Assembly (NCBI RefSeq): GCF_964204645.1
Contig: NC_134036.1
Location: forward strand, 2,841,501-2,905,500
Source of the DNA: Tubulanus polymorphus
Taxonomy: Eukaryota; Nemertea; Palaeonemertea; Tubulaniformes; Tubulanidae
Reading direction: 5' to 3'
DNA: 64,000 nucleotides
The translations under genes were made by a program, and so were the position numbers. The notes under the pieces are model-generated. The model ran no database searches. It had not been told where the DNA came from and saw nothing but the letters and a program-made list of their open reading frames with translations. This document shows positions 49,682 through 62,400 of the stretch, one piece after another. Position 1 is the stretch's first letter. Every line of letters begins with the position of its first letter.

Positions 49682-50434
49682 GTGAAGCACCAGGAATTAT
49701 AAGTTTCATTTTACAATATTTGAGCTACTAACAAGACTTGTTCTATCAATTATTTCAGGAAGAAAAATCAGAATTGAAATCGCAGAATTATTTGCTGGAC
49801 AAAGAAAAGCGAAGTCTAGAATTGAATTTGAACAGTAAAGAAAGTCAGGAACAAGCTTTCGTCGTACAAATACAGCATTTAAAAAGTGTATTGAAGGAGA
49901 AAACTAAGAAATGTAACTGCAAGAAAACTTCCGTAAGTCATTGATTTGTTTCCTGTTAATGGTAGGCCTATCAAAAATATTATTATACGGTACATGTATT
50001 ATGTAAAGTTGCTAATGTTACCCAGGTTTAATTAAGTTTTAGATGATTTATGTTCAAATTTTAGTTAGTGAATTTGATTAAGGTGTGCTCAATAGCTTTA
50101 GCGTCAGTGAACGCAAGTGAGATTTTCTCCACTGCTTTCAACGCAACATGAAATATAAAAACATATTTCTGTTTTTTCTGTGGTTTTAGAATCAAGACGG
50201 TTCGGATTCGTCATCGGATCGCCGGTCGTCTACCGGGTCAGTGAAAATATCAGACTTGTCGAATCGAACGCCGATCGAATTGGCGCAGGATCTCGCCGAG
50301 TCGTTGAAACGCGAGAAAAAACTGAAAATACGCGTCCACGAACTCGTCACAGCGATGGAACGATTGTCGCGCAACGCTGAAACGCGACATCAACAATCGG
50401 CCGAATTTGTTAATGATCTCAAACGTGCGAATAA
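29083..50434 (+). CDS. MCC: colorectal mutant cancer protein MCC (long, EF-hand form), 3' end beyond window
   Basis: Coiled-coil scaffold; vertebrate MCC binds PDZ proteins and affects Wnt/cell-cycle and migration signalling. Sixteen exons: 29083-29246, 30491-30777, 32043-32194, 36675-36794, 37436-37578, 37891-37997, 38591-38772, 45803-46057, 46226-46386, 46737-46851, 46931-47134, 47416-47605, 48032-48242, 49072-49306, 49759-49932, 50190-50434. All are GT-AG with consistent phase and give 981 codons plus 2 nt (human long form ~1019 aa). An EF-hand loop lies at residues 46-57 (DHDGDGYIDGKD). Conserved blocks include RYEERITELHSVIAELRKKI, VAEHLAASLQDCSN, LNSKIDHFKSQNDLL, TEFTKYDEQ, QRLDLENAVLMQELMAMK and RHQQSAEFVNDLKRAN. 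The last ~50 residues, with the expected C-terminal PDZ ligand, are missing. No such exon is visible in the array up to 64000, so the gene is cut by the window edge. Confidence 0.94.
29880..30360. repeat. degenerate tandem repeat in MCC intron 1
   Basis: Six or more diverged units of ~70-85 bp, each with ttggcctattggtcagtcag, a T-rich run and aactcattgaattgaat. It fills most of the 3' part of intron 1 before exon 2. Confidence 0.65.
31366..31904. repeat. 269-bp tandem duplication in MCC intron 2
   Basis: Two nearly identical copies; for example atgatgcactcagttcagaa occurs at 31486 and 31755. A few substitutions and short indels (ttcgccagcc vs tttcgctagcc) separate them. The open frames in both copies are by-products. 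Confidence 0.9.
33840..34410. repeat. degenerate tandem repeat in MCC intron 3
   Basis: Diverged ~45-65 bp units sharing aggcacagactacat, caatttctgctagg and ataatcatttc words. The minus-strand frame at 33506-33907 overlaps its edge and is not supported as a gene. Confidence 0.5.
36399..36599. repeat. ~150-bp duplicated block in MCC intron 3
   Basis: gatgtatagtgg, then ctcgttgt(c/g)gagtag and ttaccaactttcaa, appear at about 36399 and 36549 with diverged sequence between. It sits just upstream of exon 4 (36675). Confidence 0.55.
36820..37340. mobile_element. tRNA-like SINE copies, degenerate, in MCC intron 4
   Basis: Four ~100-bp related units (about 36822, 36918, 37150, 37245) each begin ctgtcct(a/c)gtggttt, close to a Pol III A box (TGGCNNAGTGG). 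Each has gggtttgaacc/gggtttaaaacc some 45 bp later, close to a B box (GGTTCGANNCC). Between units 2 and 3 sits a reverse-oriented copy (37018-37145) of the short element found in ICK gene 1's intron. Confidence 0.5.
37622..37862 (+). mobile_element. 5'-truncated non-LTR retrotransposon tail (CR1/L2-like) in MCC intron 5
   Basis: The frame running to the stop at 37771-37773 reads SHELRSITDIEIFKSTLKTF then LFRKAYQ. This is the usual C-terminal end of CR1/L2-type reverse-transcriptase ORFs (L-R-x...FK-x-x-L-K-x-x-LF). A short 3' UTR follows with ggcgctatatcaatg, then a (GATT)n terminal repeat at ~37838-37861. It is a dead-on-arrival insertion between exon 5 and exon 6; the clade is inferred from the tail only. 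Confidence 0.6.
38893..45745. repeat. 6.9-kb minisatellite with higher-order structure in MCC intron 7
   Basis: About 300 units of 20-26 bp, mainly agtggagatctagttgagtc and tgtgaagttctagttgagtc types, many with a BglII site (agatct). Rare marker variants such as gttgattttctgtgtggag recur near 40608, 42117, 43602 and 45033. That gives a higher-order period of about 1.43-1.51 kb. The 3' edge (after ~45300) is more diverged. Exons 7 and 8 are intact on either side, so it is spliced out. Confidence 0.97.
49643..49679. repeat. (AT)n microsatellite in MCC intron 14
   Basis: About 18 at units between exons 14 and 15. A short poly-C run lies ~100 bp upstream. Confidence 0.9.
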
Positions 50435-50449
50435 GTAAGTATCAAACAC

Positions 50450-53400
50450 GGATACAGCATCAGGTTAGCTGACAGGTACGATTTCTGAAATAGCGACGCG
50501 ACACTTTCAAAACGCTTCGAAAGTGTTTCTAGTTGAACAAAAATATTCGTTAGAAAATCTCTCGCTTTCGAAAGATTCCAGTGTGCAGGGTTTGAACTAC
50601 CTTGCAGTCTAAATATTGTATACATGCTTCAAAACGCCTTGCTAGAAAATATTCATAGATAGAATTATCTACGTAGAATTCAGGCTGCAAGGTTAGAATC
50701 CTGATGCAGCTTCAGACATTGCCTATAAATGCTTAAATGCTTCAAATGATTTATATAGAGGATGACAACCCTCCACAAACCTTCGTAAGACTCGTCCCAG
50801 GCGCCCTATTATAGGAAGGTCTAGCCCCCCTTTCCTAACTACCGAATTGTCCGTGGGAACTAGGACTAGTATCTGAACGCATCGGCGGAGCCACTCCCAG
50901 AAGTCGCCAAACTCAGGCCAAGAAAACCATCAACTGACATCCGTATGACCCGTACTTTCCTGTTCCAAATCATACAGTCGGGCTCTGAGCCATCAGGCGG
51001 GTTGATGGCCGTGAAGGTTCCGGCTGCTGGGTTTGATTCCTGGTGCAGCTCGGATGTTGTCTGTGTAATAGCTTCCAGCTGTAGGGTTAGATTCCCAGAA
51101 CAGCTTTGATTTTGCCTTAAAACACTTCAAATGTATTTTCTGGTTAAAATACATTCATTAAGAGATTATCTACTTATAAAATGTTCGAGGCTGTCAGGTT
51201 AGACCCTGATATATCTTTCGTTTTGCTTTCTAACACTTCAAATGTGTTTTCTGGCGATAATACATTCATAGATAATCAACTTTTAAAAATGCTCTATGCT
51301 GTCAGGTTAGACCCTGATATATCTTTTGCGATGCCTTCATACACTTCAAATGTGTTTTCTGGCTATAATACATTCATAGATAGAATATTGACTTTTAAAA
51401 ATGCTCTTTGCTGCCAGGTTAGACACTGATATATCTTTCGCGTTGCCTTTTAACACTTCAAATGTGTTTTCTGGCTATGAATACATTCATAAACATACAA
51501 GTAGCTGGTTATGCAGATACCAGAGTACGACAACCCTATACAGTCCCTCAGTAAGACTCGTCCCAGGCGCCCTTCCAAGGAATTTTTTACATTCCTGACT
51601 ACCGATCGTCCTTTATATACGGAAACCACGGCGGAGCCTCTCCCGGAACCTGCCAAACATAGAGAAAGGCAGGAAAGCCACACACTGATATCTGCATGAC
51701 TTGTACATTCTAGTTTAAAATGATGCAGAGTTTGCTGGTTTCGCAATAGGCCAGTCAGGGAAGTGTAGAGTGAGCTGGTGTTTCAACGGACAAGTCACAG
51801 AAGTTAAAGATCTTTCTTTTATTTCGCAAACGCTTTCTTTTGTTGAGATTAAACAATTTTGCGGAGGATTTTTAGTTCAAGTTAAAGTCTATTTTCTATA
51901 CTTGAGTTGTAATTCATGAGACTATCATTTTCCCCGGTGACGTGGTTAGATATTATTTTCATGTTGTATAAACCCATGTGTAGTGATAAAAGCTATTCCT
52001 ATAAATGTTTATTTTTAGTGTAGTTATTTTTAATCGAGTCCTTTGCGTTATGTTCATTTTGGTTACTTTATCAATTTAAGATACGTAATATATCTGTTGT
52101 TAATTCGCTAATGAGCAAAATTCCTCTGTATGTAAAGAGCTGTAAGTTTCAGTTGCGAAATAGCGACGCGATGTCTTCAAAACGCTTCATATGCGTTTCA
52201 AGTCATACGATATATTCATTAAGAATCATCCACTTTTGGTAGATTCCAGAGAGTAGTGTGAGAACTACTATATGCATATGTTTCAAAATAGGTTATCATA
52301 CAAGAAAAAATATTCATAAAGAAATGCTCCATTATTCAATTGTTCCATTCTGTGGGGTTGATCCCCAATATTGCTTAAGATGTTGTCTATAATCGCCTAA
52401 TAGTCGTTGCTGGCTACAAAAATATTCCTTGATAAAATTCTTTACTATCAAAATATTTCAGGCTGCAAGGTTAGAATCCTGACGCAGCTGTTGCCTATAA
52501 ACGCTTCAAATGATATATAGAGGATGACAACCCTCCACAAACCTTCGTAAGACTCGTTCCAGGCGCCCTATTATAGGAAGGTCTAGTCCCCCTTTCCTAA
52601 CTACCGAATTGTCCGTGGGAACTAGGACTAGTATCTGAACGCATCGGCGGAGCCACTCCCAGAAGTCACCAAACTCAGGCCAAGAAAACCATCAACTGAC
52701 ATCCGTATGACCCGTACTTTCCTGTTCCAAATCATACAGTCGGGCTCTGAGCCATCAGGCGGGTTGATGGCCGTGAAGGTTCCGGCTACTGGGTTTGATT
52801 CCCGGTGCAGCTCGGATGTTGTCTGTGAAATAGTTTCCAGCTGTGGGGTTAGATTCCCAGAACAGCTTGGATTTTGACTTAAAACACTTCAAATGTGTTT
52901 TCTGGCTATAATACATTCATAAAGTGATTATCCACTTTTGAGATGTTCCAGGCTGTCAGGTTAGACCCTGATACGTCTTCAGCGTTGCCTTTCAACACTT
53001 CAAATGTGTTTTCTGGCTGAAATACATTCATTAAGAGATTATGTACTTATAAAATGTTCCAGGCTGTCAGGTTAGACCCTGATATATCTTTCGTTTTGCT
53101 TTATAAAACATCAAATGTGTTTTCTGGCTAAAATACATTCATTCATAGATAATCAACTTTTGAATATGCTCTATGCTGTCAGGTTAGACCCTGATATATC
53201 TTTCGCGTTGCCTTTTAACACTTCTAATGTGTTTTCTGGCTATGAATACATTCATAAACATACAAGTAGCTGTTATGCAGATACCAGAGTACGACAACCC
53301 TATACAGTCCCTCAGTAAGACTCGTCCCAGGCGCCCTTCCAAGGAATTTTTTACATTCCTGACTACCGATCGTCCTTTATATACGGAAACCACGGCGGAG

Positions 53401-56400
53401 CCTCTCCCGGAACCTGCCAAACATAGAGAAAGGCAGGAAAGCCACACACTGATAACTGCATGACTTGTACATTCTAGTTTAAAATGATGCAGAGTTTGCT
53501 GGTTTCGCAATAGGCCAGTCAGGGAAGTCTAGAGTGAGCTGGTGTTTCAACTGACAAGTCACAGAAGTTTAAGATCTTTCTTTTATTTCGCAAACGCTTT
53601 CTTTTGATGAGATTAAACAATTTTGTGGAGGATTTTTAGTTCAAGTTAAAGTATATTTTCCATACTTGAGTTGTAATTCATGAGACTATCATTTTCCCCG
53701 GTGACATGGTTAGATATTATTTTCATGTTGTATAACCCATGTGTAGTGATATAAGTTATTCCTATAAATGTTTATTTTTAGTGTAGTTATTTTTAATCGA
53801 GTCCTTTGCGTTATGTTCATTTTGGTAACTTTATCAATTTAAGATGCTTTATATATCTGTTGTTAATTCGCTAATGAGCAAAATTCCTCTGTATGTAAAG
53901 AGCTGTAAATTTCAGTTCCGAAATAGCGACGCGATATCTTCAAAACGCTTCATATGCGTTTCAAGTCATACGATATATTCATTAAGAATCATCGACTTTT
54001 GGTAGATTCCAGAGAGTAGTGTGAGAACTACTATATGCATATATGTTTCAAAATAGGTTATCATACAAGAAAAAATATTCATAGAGAAATGCTCCATTAT
54101 TCAATTGTTCCATTCTGTGGGGTTGATCCCCAATATCGCTTAAGATGTTGTCTATAATCGCCTAATAGTCGTTGCTGGCTACAAAAATATTCCTTGATAA
54201 AATTCTTTACTATCAAAATATTTCAGGCTGCAAGGTTAGAATCCTGACGCAGCTGTTGCCTATAAACGCTTCAAATGATATATAGAGGATGACAACCCTC
54301 CACAAACCTTCGTAAGACTCGTTCCAGGCGCCCTATTATAGGAAGGTCTAGTCCCCCTTTCCTAACTACCGAATTGTCCGTGGGAACTAGGACTAGTATC
54401 TGAACGCATCGGCGGAGCCACTCCCAGAAGTCACCAAACTCAGGCCAAGAAAACCATCAACTGACATCCGTATGACCCGTACTTTCCTGTTCCAAATCAT
54501 ACAGTCGGGCTCTGAGCCATCAGGCGGGTTGATGGCCGTGAAGGTTCCGGCTACTGGGTTTGATTCCCGGTGCAGCTCGAATGTTGTCTGTGAAATAGTT
54601 TCCAGCTGTGGGGTTAGATTCCCAGAACAGCTTGGATTTTGACTTAAAACACTTCAAATGTGTTTTCTGGCTATAATACATTCATAAAGTGATTATCCAC
54701 TTTTGAGATGTTCCAGGCTGTCAGGTTAGACCCTGATACGTCTTCAGCGTTGCCTTTCAACACTTCAAATGTGTTTTCTGGCTGAAATACATTCATTAAG
54801 AGATTATGTACTTATAAAATGTTCCAGGCTGTCAGGTTAGACCCTGATATATCTTTCGTTTTGCTTTATAAAACATCAAATGTGTTTTCTGGCTAAAATA
54901 CATTCATTCATAGATAATCAACTTTTGAATATGCTCTATGCTGTCAGGTTAGACCCTGATATATCTTTCGCGTTGCCTTTTAACACTTCTAATGTGTTTT
55001 CTGGCTATGAATACATTCATAAACATACAAGTAGCTGGTTATGCAGATACCAGAGTACGACAACCCTATACAGTCCCTCAGTAAGACTCATCCCAGGCGC
55101 CCTTCCAAGGAATTTTTTACATTCCTGACTACCGATCGTCCTTTATATACGGAAACCACGGCGGAGCCTCTCCCGGAACCTGCCAAACATAGAGAAAGGC
55201 AGGAAAGCCACACACTGATATCTGCATGACTTGTACATTCTAGTTTAAAATGATGCAGAGTTTGCTGGTTTCGCAATAGGCCAGTCAGGGAAGTCTAGAG
55301 TGAGCTGGTGTTTCAACTGACAAGTCACAGAAGTTTAAGATCTTTCTTTTATTTCGCAAACGCTTTCTTTTGATGAGATTAAACAATTTTGTGGAGGATT
55401 TTTAGTTCAAGTTAAAGTATATTTTCCATACTTGAGTTGTAATTCATGAGACTATCATTTTCCCCGGTGACATGGTTAGATATTATTTTCATGTTGTATA
55501 ACCCATGTGTAGTGATATAAGTTATTCCTATAAATGTTTATTTTTAGTGTAGTTATTTTTAATCGAGTCCTTTGCGTTATGTTCATTTTGGTAACTTTAT
55601 CAATTTAAGATGCTTTATATATCTGTTGTTAATTCGCTAATGAGCAAAATTCCTCTGTATGTAAAGAGCTGTAAATTTCAGTTCCGAAATAGCGACGCGA
55701 TATCTTCAAAACGCTTCATATGCGTTTCAAGTCATACGATATATTCATTAAGAATCATCGACTTTTGGTAGATTCCAGAGAGTAGTGTGAGAACTACTAT
55801 ATGCATATATGTTTCAAAATAGGTTATCATACAAGAAAAAATATTCATAGAGAAATGCTCCATTATTCAATTGTTCCATTCTGTGGGGTTGATCCCCAAT
55901 ATCGCTTAAGATGTTGTCTATAATCGCCTAATAGTCGTTGCTGGCTACAAAAATATTCCTTGATAAAATTCTTTACTATCAAAATATTTCAGGCTGCAAG
56001 GTTAGAATCCTGACGCAGCTGTTGCCTATAAACGCTTCAAATGATATATAGAGGATGACAACCCTCCACAAACCTTCGTAAGACTCGTTCCAGGCGCCCT
56101 ATTATAGGAAGGTCTAGTCCCCCTTTCCTAACTACCGAATTGTCCGTGGGAACTAGGACTAGTATCTGAACGCATCGGCGGAGCCACTCCCAGAAGTCGC
56201 CAAACTCAGGCCAAGAAAACCATCAACTGACATCCGTATGACCCGTACTTTCCTGTTCCAAATCATACAGTCGGGCTCTGAGCCATCAGGCGGGTTGATG
56301 GCCGTGAAGGTTCCGGCTACTGGGTTTGATTCCCGGTGCAACTCGGATGTTGTCTGTGGAATAGCTTCCAGCTGTGGGGTTAGATTCCCAGAACAGCTTG

Positions 56401-59400
56401 GATTTTGTCTTTGAACACTTCAAATGTGTTTTCTGGCTATAATACATTCATAAAATGATTATCCACTTTTGAGATGTTCCAGGCTGTCAGGTTAGACCCT
56501 GATATATCTTTCGTTTTGCCTTTTAACACTTCAAATGTGTTTTCTGGCTCAAATGCATTCATTAAGAGATTTATCTACTTGTAAAATGTTCCAGGCTGTC
56601 AGGTTAGACCCTGATATATCTTTCGTTTTGCCTTTTAACCCTTCAAATGTGTTTTCTGGCTAAAATACATTCATTAAGAGATTATCTACTGATAAAATGC
56701 TCTATGCTGTCAGGTTAGACCCTGATATATCTTTCGTTTTGCCTTTTAACCCTTCAAATGTGTTTTCTGGCTAAAATACATTCATTAAGAGATTATCTAC
56801 TGATAAAATGCTCTATGCTGTCAGGTTAGACCCTGATATATCTTTCGTTTTGCCTTTTAACACTTCAAATGTGTTTTCTGGCTCAAATGCATTCATTAAG
56901 AGATTTATCTACTTGTAAAATGTTCCAGGCTGTCAGGTTAGACCATGATATATCTTTCGTTTTGCCTTTTAACCCTTCAAATGTGTTTTCTGGCTAAAAT
57001 ACATTCATTAAGAGATTATCTACTGATAAAATGCTCTATGCTGTCAGGTTAGACCCTGATATATCTTTCGTTTTGCCTTTTAACACTTCAAATGTGTTTT
57101 CTGGCTCAAATGCATTCATTAAGAGATTATCTACTTATAAAATGTTCCTGGCTGTCAGGTTAGACCCTGATATATCTTTCGTTTTGCTTTATAACACTTC
57201 AAATGTGTTTTCTGGCTAAAATACATTCATTCATAGCTAATCAACTTTTGAAAATGCTCTTTGCTGTCAGGTTAGACCCTGATATATCTTTCGCGATGCC
57301 TTCATACGCTTCAAATGTGTTTTCTGGCAATAATACATTCATAGATAGAATATTGACTTTTAAAAATGCTTTATGCTGTCAGGTTAGACCCTGATATATC
57401 TTTCGCGTTGCCTTTTAACACTTCAAATATGCTTTCTGGCTATGAATACATTCATAAACATACAAGTAGCAGGTTATGCAGATACCAGAGTACGACAACC
57501 CTATACAGTCCCTCAGTAAGACTCGTCCCAGGCGCCCTTCCAAGGAATTTTTTACATTCCTGACTACCGATCGTCCTTTATATACGGAAACCACGGCAGA
57601 GCCTCTCCCGGAACCTGCCAAACATAGAGAAAGGCAGGAAAGCCACACACTGATATCTGCATGACTTGTACTTTCTAGTTTAAAATGATGCAGAGTTTGC
57701 TGGTTTCGCAATAGGCCAGTCAGGGAAGTCTAGAGTGAGCTGGTGTTTCAACGGACAAGTCACAGAAGTTTAAGATCTTTCTTTTATTTCGCAAACGCTT
57801 TCTTTTGTTGAGATTAAACAATTTTGCGGAGGATTTTTAGTTCAAGTTAAAGTCTATTTTCTATACTTGAGTTGTAATTCATGAGACTATCATTATTTGC
57901 CACTGACATGGTTAGATATTATTTTCATGTTGTATAACCCATGTGTAGTGATATAAGTTATTCCTATAAATGTTTATTTTTAGTGTAGTTATTTTTAATC
58001 GAGTCCTTTGCGTTATGTTCATTTTGGTTACTTTATCAATTTAAGATACGTTATATATCTGTTGTTAATTCGCTAATAAGCAAAATTCCTCTGTATGTAA
58101 AGAGCTGTAAGTTTCAGTTGCAAAATAGCGACGCGATGTTTTCAAAACGCTTCATATGCGTTTCAAGTCATACGATATATTCACTAAGAATCATCCACTT
58201 TTGGTAGATTCCAGAGAGTAGTGTGAGAACTACTATATGCAAATATGTTTCAAAATAGGTTATCATACAAGAAAAAATATTCATAAAGAAATGCTCCATT
58301 ATTCAATTGTTCCATTCTGTGGGGATGATCCCCAATATTGCTTAAGATGTTGTCTATAATCGCCTAATAGTCGTTGCTGGCTACAAAAATATTCCGTGAT
58401 AAAATTCTTTACTATCAAAATATTTCAGGCTGCAAGGTTAGAATCCTGACGCAGCTGTTGCCTATAAACGCTTCAAATGATATATAGAGGATGACAACCC
58501 TCCACAAACCTTCGTAAGACTCGTCCCAGGCGCCCTATTATAGGAAGGTCTAGTCCCCCTTTCCTAACTACCGAATTGTCCGTGGGAACTAGGACTAGTA
58601 TCTGAACGCATCGGCGGAGCCACTCCCAGAAGTCGCCAAACTCAGGCCAAGAAAACCATCAACTGACATCCGTATGACCCGTACTTTCCTGTTCCAAATC
58701 ATACAGTCGGGCTCTGAGCCATCAGGCGGGTTGATGGCCGTGAAGGTTCCGGCTACTGGGTTTGATTCCTGGTGCAGCTCGGATGTTGTCTGTGAAATAG
58801 CTTCCAGCTGTAGGGTTAGATTCCCAGAACAGCTTGGATATTGCCTTAAAACACTTCAAATGTGTTTTCTGGCTATATAATACATTCATAAAGATATTAT
58901 CCACTTTTGAGATGTTCCAGGCTGTCAGGTTAGACCCTGATACATCTTCAGCATTGCCTTTCAACACTTCAAATGTGTTATGTGGCTATAATACATTCAT
59001 TAAGAGATTATCTACTTGTAAAATGTTCCAGGCTGTCAGGTTAGACCCTGATGTATCTTTCGTTTTGCCTTTTAACACTTCAAATGTGTTTTCTGGCTAA
59101 AATACATTCATTAAGAGATTATCGACTGATAAAATGCTCTATGCTGCCAGGTTAGACCCTGATATATCTTTCGCTTTGCCTTTTAACACTTCAAAGTGTT
59201 TTCTGGCTATAATACATTCATAAACATACAAGTAGCTGTTATGCAGATACCAGAGTACAACAACCCTATACAGTCCCTCAGTAAGACTCGTCCCAGGCGC
59301 CCTTCCAAGGAATTTTTTACATTCCTGACTACCGATCGTCCTTTATATACGGAAACCACGGCGGAGCCTCTCCCGGAACCTGCCAAACATAGAGAAAGGC

Positions 59401-62400
59401 AGGAAAGCCACACACTGATATCTGCATGACTTGTACTTCCTAGTTTAAAATGATGCAGAGTTTGCTGGTTTCGCAATAGGCCAGTCAGGGAAGTCTAGAG
59501 TGAGCTGGTGTTTCAACTGACAAGTCACAGAAGTTTAAGGTCTTTCTTTTATTGAGATTAAACAATTTTGCAGAGGATGTTAAGTTCAAGTAGAAGTCTA
59601 TTTCTATACTTGAGTTGTTATTCATGAGACTATCATTTTCCCCGTTGACATGGTTAGATATTATTTTCATGTTGTATAAACCCATGTGTAGTGATATAAG
59701 TTATTCCTATAAATGTTTATTTTTAGTGTAGTTATTTTTAATCAAGTCCTTTGCGTTATGTTCATTTTGGTTACTTTAACAATTTAAGATACGTAATATA
59801 TCTGTTGTTAATTCGCTAATGAGCAAAATTCCTTTGTATGTAAAGAGCTGTAAATTTCAGTGCCGAAATAGCGACGCGATGTCTTCAAAACGCTTCATAT
59901 GTGTTTCAAGTCATACGATATATTCATTAAGAATCATCCACTTTTGGTAGATTCCAGAGAGTAGTGTGAGAACTACTATATGCATATATGTTTCAAAATA
60001 GGTTATCATACAAGAAAAAATATTCATAAAGAAATGCTCCATTATTCAATTGTTCCATTCTGTGGGGTTGATCCCCAATATTGCTTAAGATGTTGTCTAT
60101 AATCGCCTAATAGTCGTTGCTGGCTACAAAAATATTCCTTGATAAAATTCTTTACTATCAAAAGATTTCAGGCTGCAAGGTTAGAATCCTGACGCAGCTG
60201 TTGCCTATAAGCGCTTCAAATGATATATAGAGGATGACAACCCTCCACAAACCTTCGTAAGACTCGTCCCAGGCGCCCTATTATAGGAAGGTCTAGTCCC
60301 CCTTTCCTAACTACCGAATTGTCCGTGGGAACTAGGACTAGTATCTGAACGCATCGGCGGAGCCACTCCCAGAAGTCGCCAAACTCAGGCCAAGAAAACC
60401 ATCAACTGACATCCGTATGACCCGTACTTTCCTGTTCCAAATCATACAGTCGGGCTCTGAGCCATCAGGCGGGTTGATGGCCGTGAAGGTTCCGGCTGCT
60501 GGGTTTGATTCCCGGTGCAGCTCAGATGTTGTCTGTGAAATAGTTTCCAGCTGTGGGGTTAGATTCCCAGTAAAGCTTGGATTTTGCCTTAAAACACTTC
60601 AAATGTGTTTTCTGGCTATAATACATTCATAACGATATTATCCACTTTTGAGATGTTCCAGGCTTTCAGGTTAGACCCTGATACATCTTCAGCGTTGTTT
60701 TTCAACACTTCAAATGTGTTATGTGGCTATAATACATTCATTAAGAGATTATCTACTTGTAAAATGTTCCAGGCTGTCAGGTTAGACCCTGATATATCTT
60801 TCGTTTTGCCTTTTAACACTTCAAATGTGTTTTCTGGCTAAAATACATTCATTAAGAGATTATCGACTGATAAAATGCTCTATGCTGCCAGGTTAGACCC
60901 TGATATATCTTTCGCTTTGCCTTTTAACACTTCAAAGTGTTTTCTGGCTATAATACATTCATAAAGATATTATCGACTTTTGAGATGTTCCAGGCTGTCA
61001 GGTTAGACCCTGATACATCTTTCGCATTGCCTTTTAACACTTAAGAATGTTTTCTGTCTGAAATACATTCATTAAGAGATTATCAACGTTTGAAAATGCT
61101 CTTTGCTGCCAGGTTAGACACTGATATATCTTTCGCGTTGCCTTTTAACACTTCAAATATGTTTTCTGGCTATGAATACATTCATAAACATACAAGTAGC
61201 TGTTATGCAGATACCAGAGTACGACAACCCTATACAGTCCCTCAGTAAGACTCGTCCCAGGCGCCCTTCCAAGGAATTTTTTACATTCCTGACTACCGAT
61301 CGTCCTTTATATACGGAAACCACGGCGGAGCCTCTCCCGGAACCTGCCAAACATAGAGAAAGGCAGGAAAGCCACACACTGATATCTGCATGACTTGTAC
61401 TTTCTAGTTTAAAATGATGCAGAGTTTGCTGGTTTCGCAATAGGCCAGTCAGGGAAGTCTAGAGTGAGCTGGTGTTTCAACTGACAAGTCACAGAAGTTA
61501 AAGATCTTTCTTTTATTTCGCAAACGCTTTCTTTTGATGAGATTAAACAATTTTGTGGAGGATTTTTAGTTCAAGTTAAAGTCTATTTTCTATACTTGAG
61601 TTGTAATTCATGAGACTATCATTATTTCCCACTGACATGGTTAGATATTATTTTCATGTTGTATAACCCATGTGTAGTGATATAAGTTATTCCTATAAAT
61701 GTTTATTTTTAGTGTAGTTATTTTTAATCGAGTCCTTTGCGTTATGTTCATTTTGGTAACTTTATCAATTTAAGATGCATAATATATCTGTTGTTAATTC
61801 GCTAATGAGCAAAATTCCTCTGTATGTAAAGAGCTGTAAATTTCAGTTCCGAAATAGCGACGCGATATCTTCAAAACGCTTCATATGCGTTTCAAGTCAT
61901 ACGATATATTCATTAAGAATCATCCACTTTTGGTAGATTCCAGAGAGTAGTGTGAGAACTACTATATGCATATATGTTTCAAAATAGGTTATCATACAAG
62001 AAAAAATATTCATAGAGAAATGCTCCATTATTCAATAATTCCATTCTGTGGGGTTGATCCCCAATATCGCTTAAGATGTTGTCTATAATCGCCTAATAGT
62101 CGTTGCTGGCTACAAAAATATTCCTTGATAAAATTCTTTACTATCAAAATATTCCAGGCTGCAAGGTTAGAATCCTGACGCAGCTGTTGCCTATAAACGC
62201 TTCAAATGATATATAGAGGATGACAACCCTCCACAAACCTTCGTAAGACTCGTTCCAGGCGCCCTATTATAGGAAGGTCTAGTCCCCCTTTCCTAACTAC
62301 CGAATTGTCCGTGGGAACTAGGACTAGTATCTGAACGCATCGGCGGAGCCACTCCCAGAAGTCACCAAACTCAGGCCAAGAAAACCATCAACTGACATCC

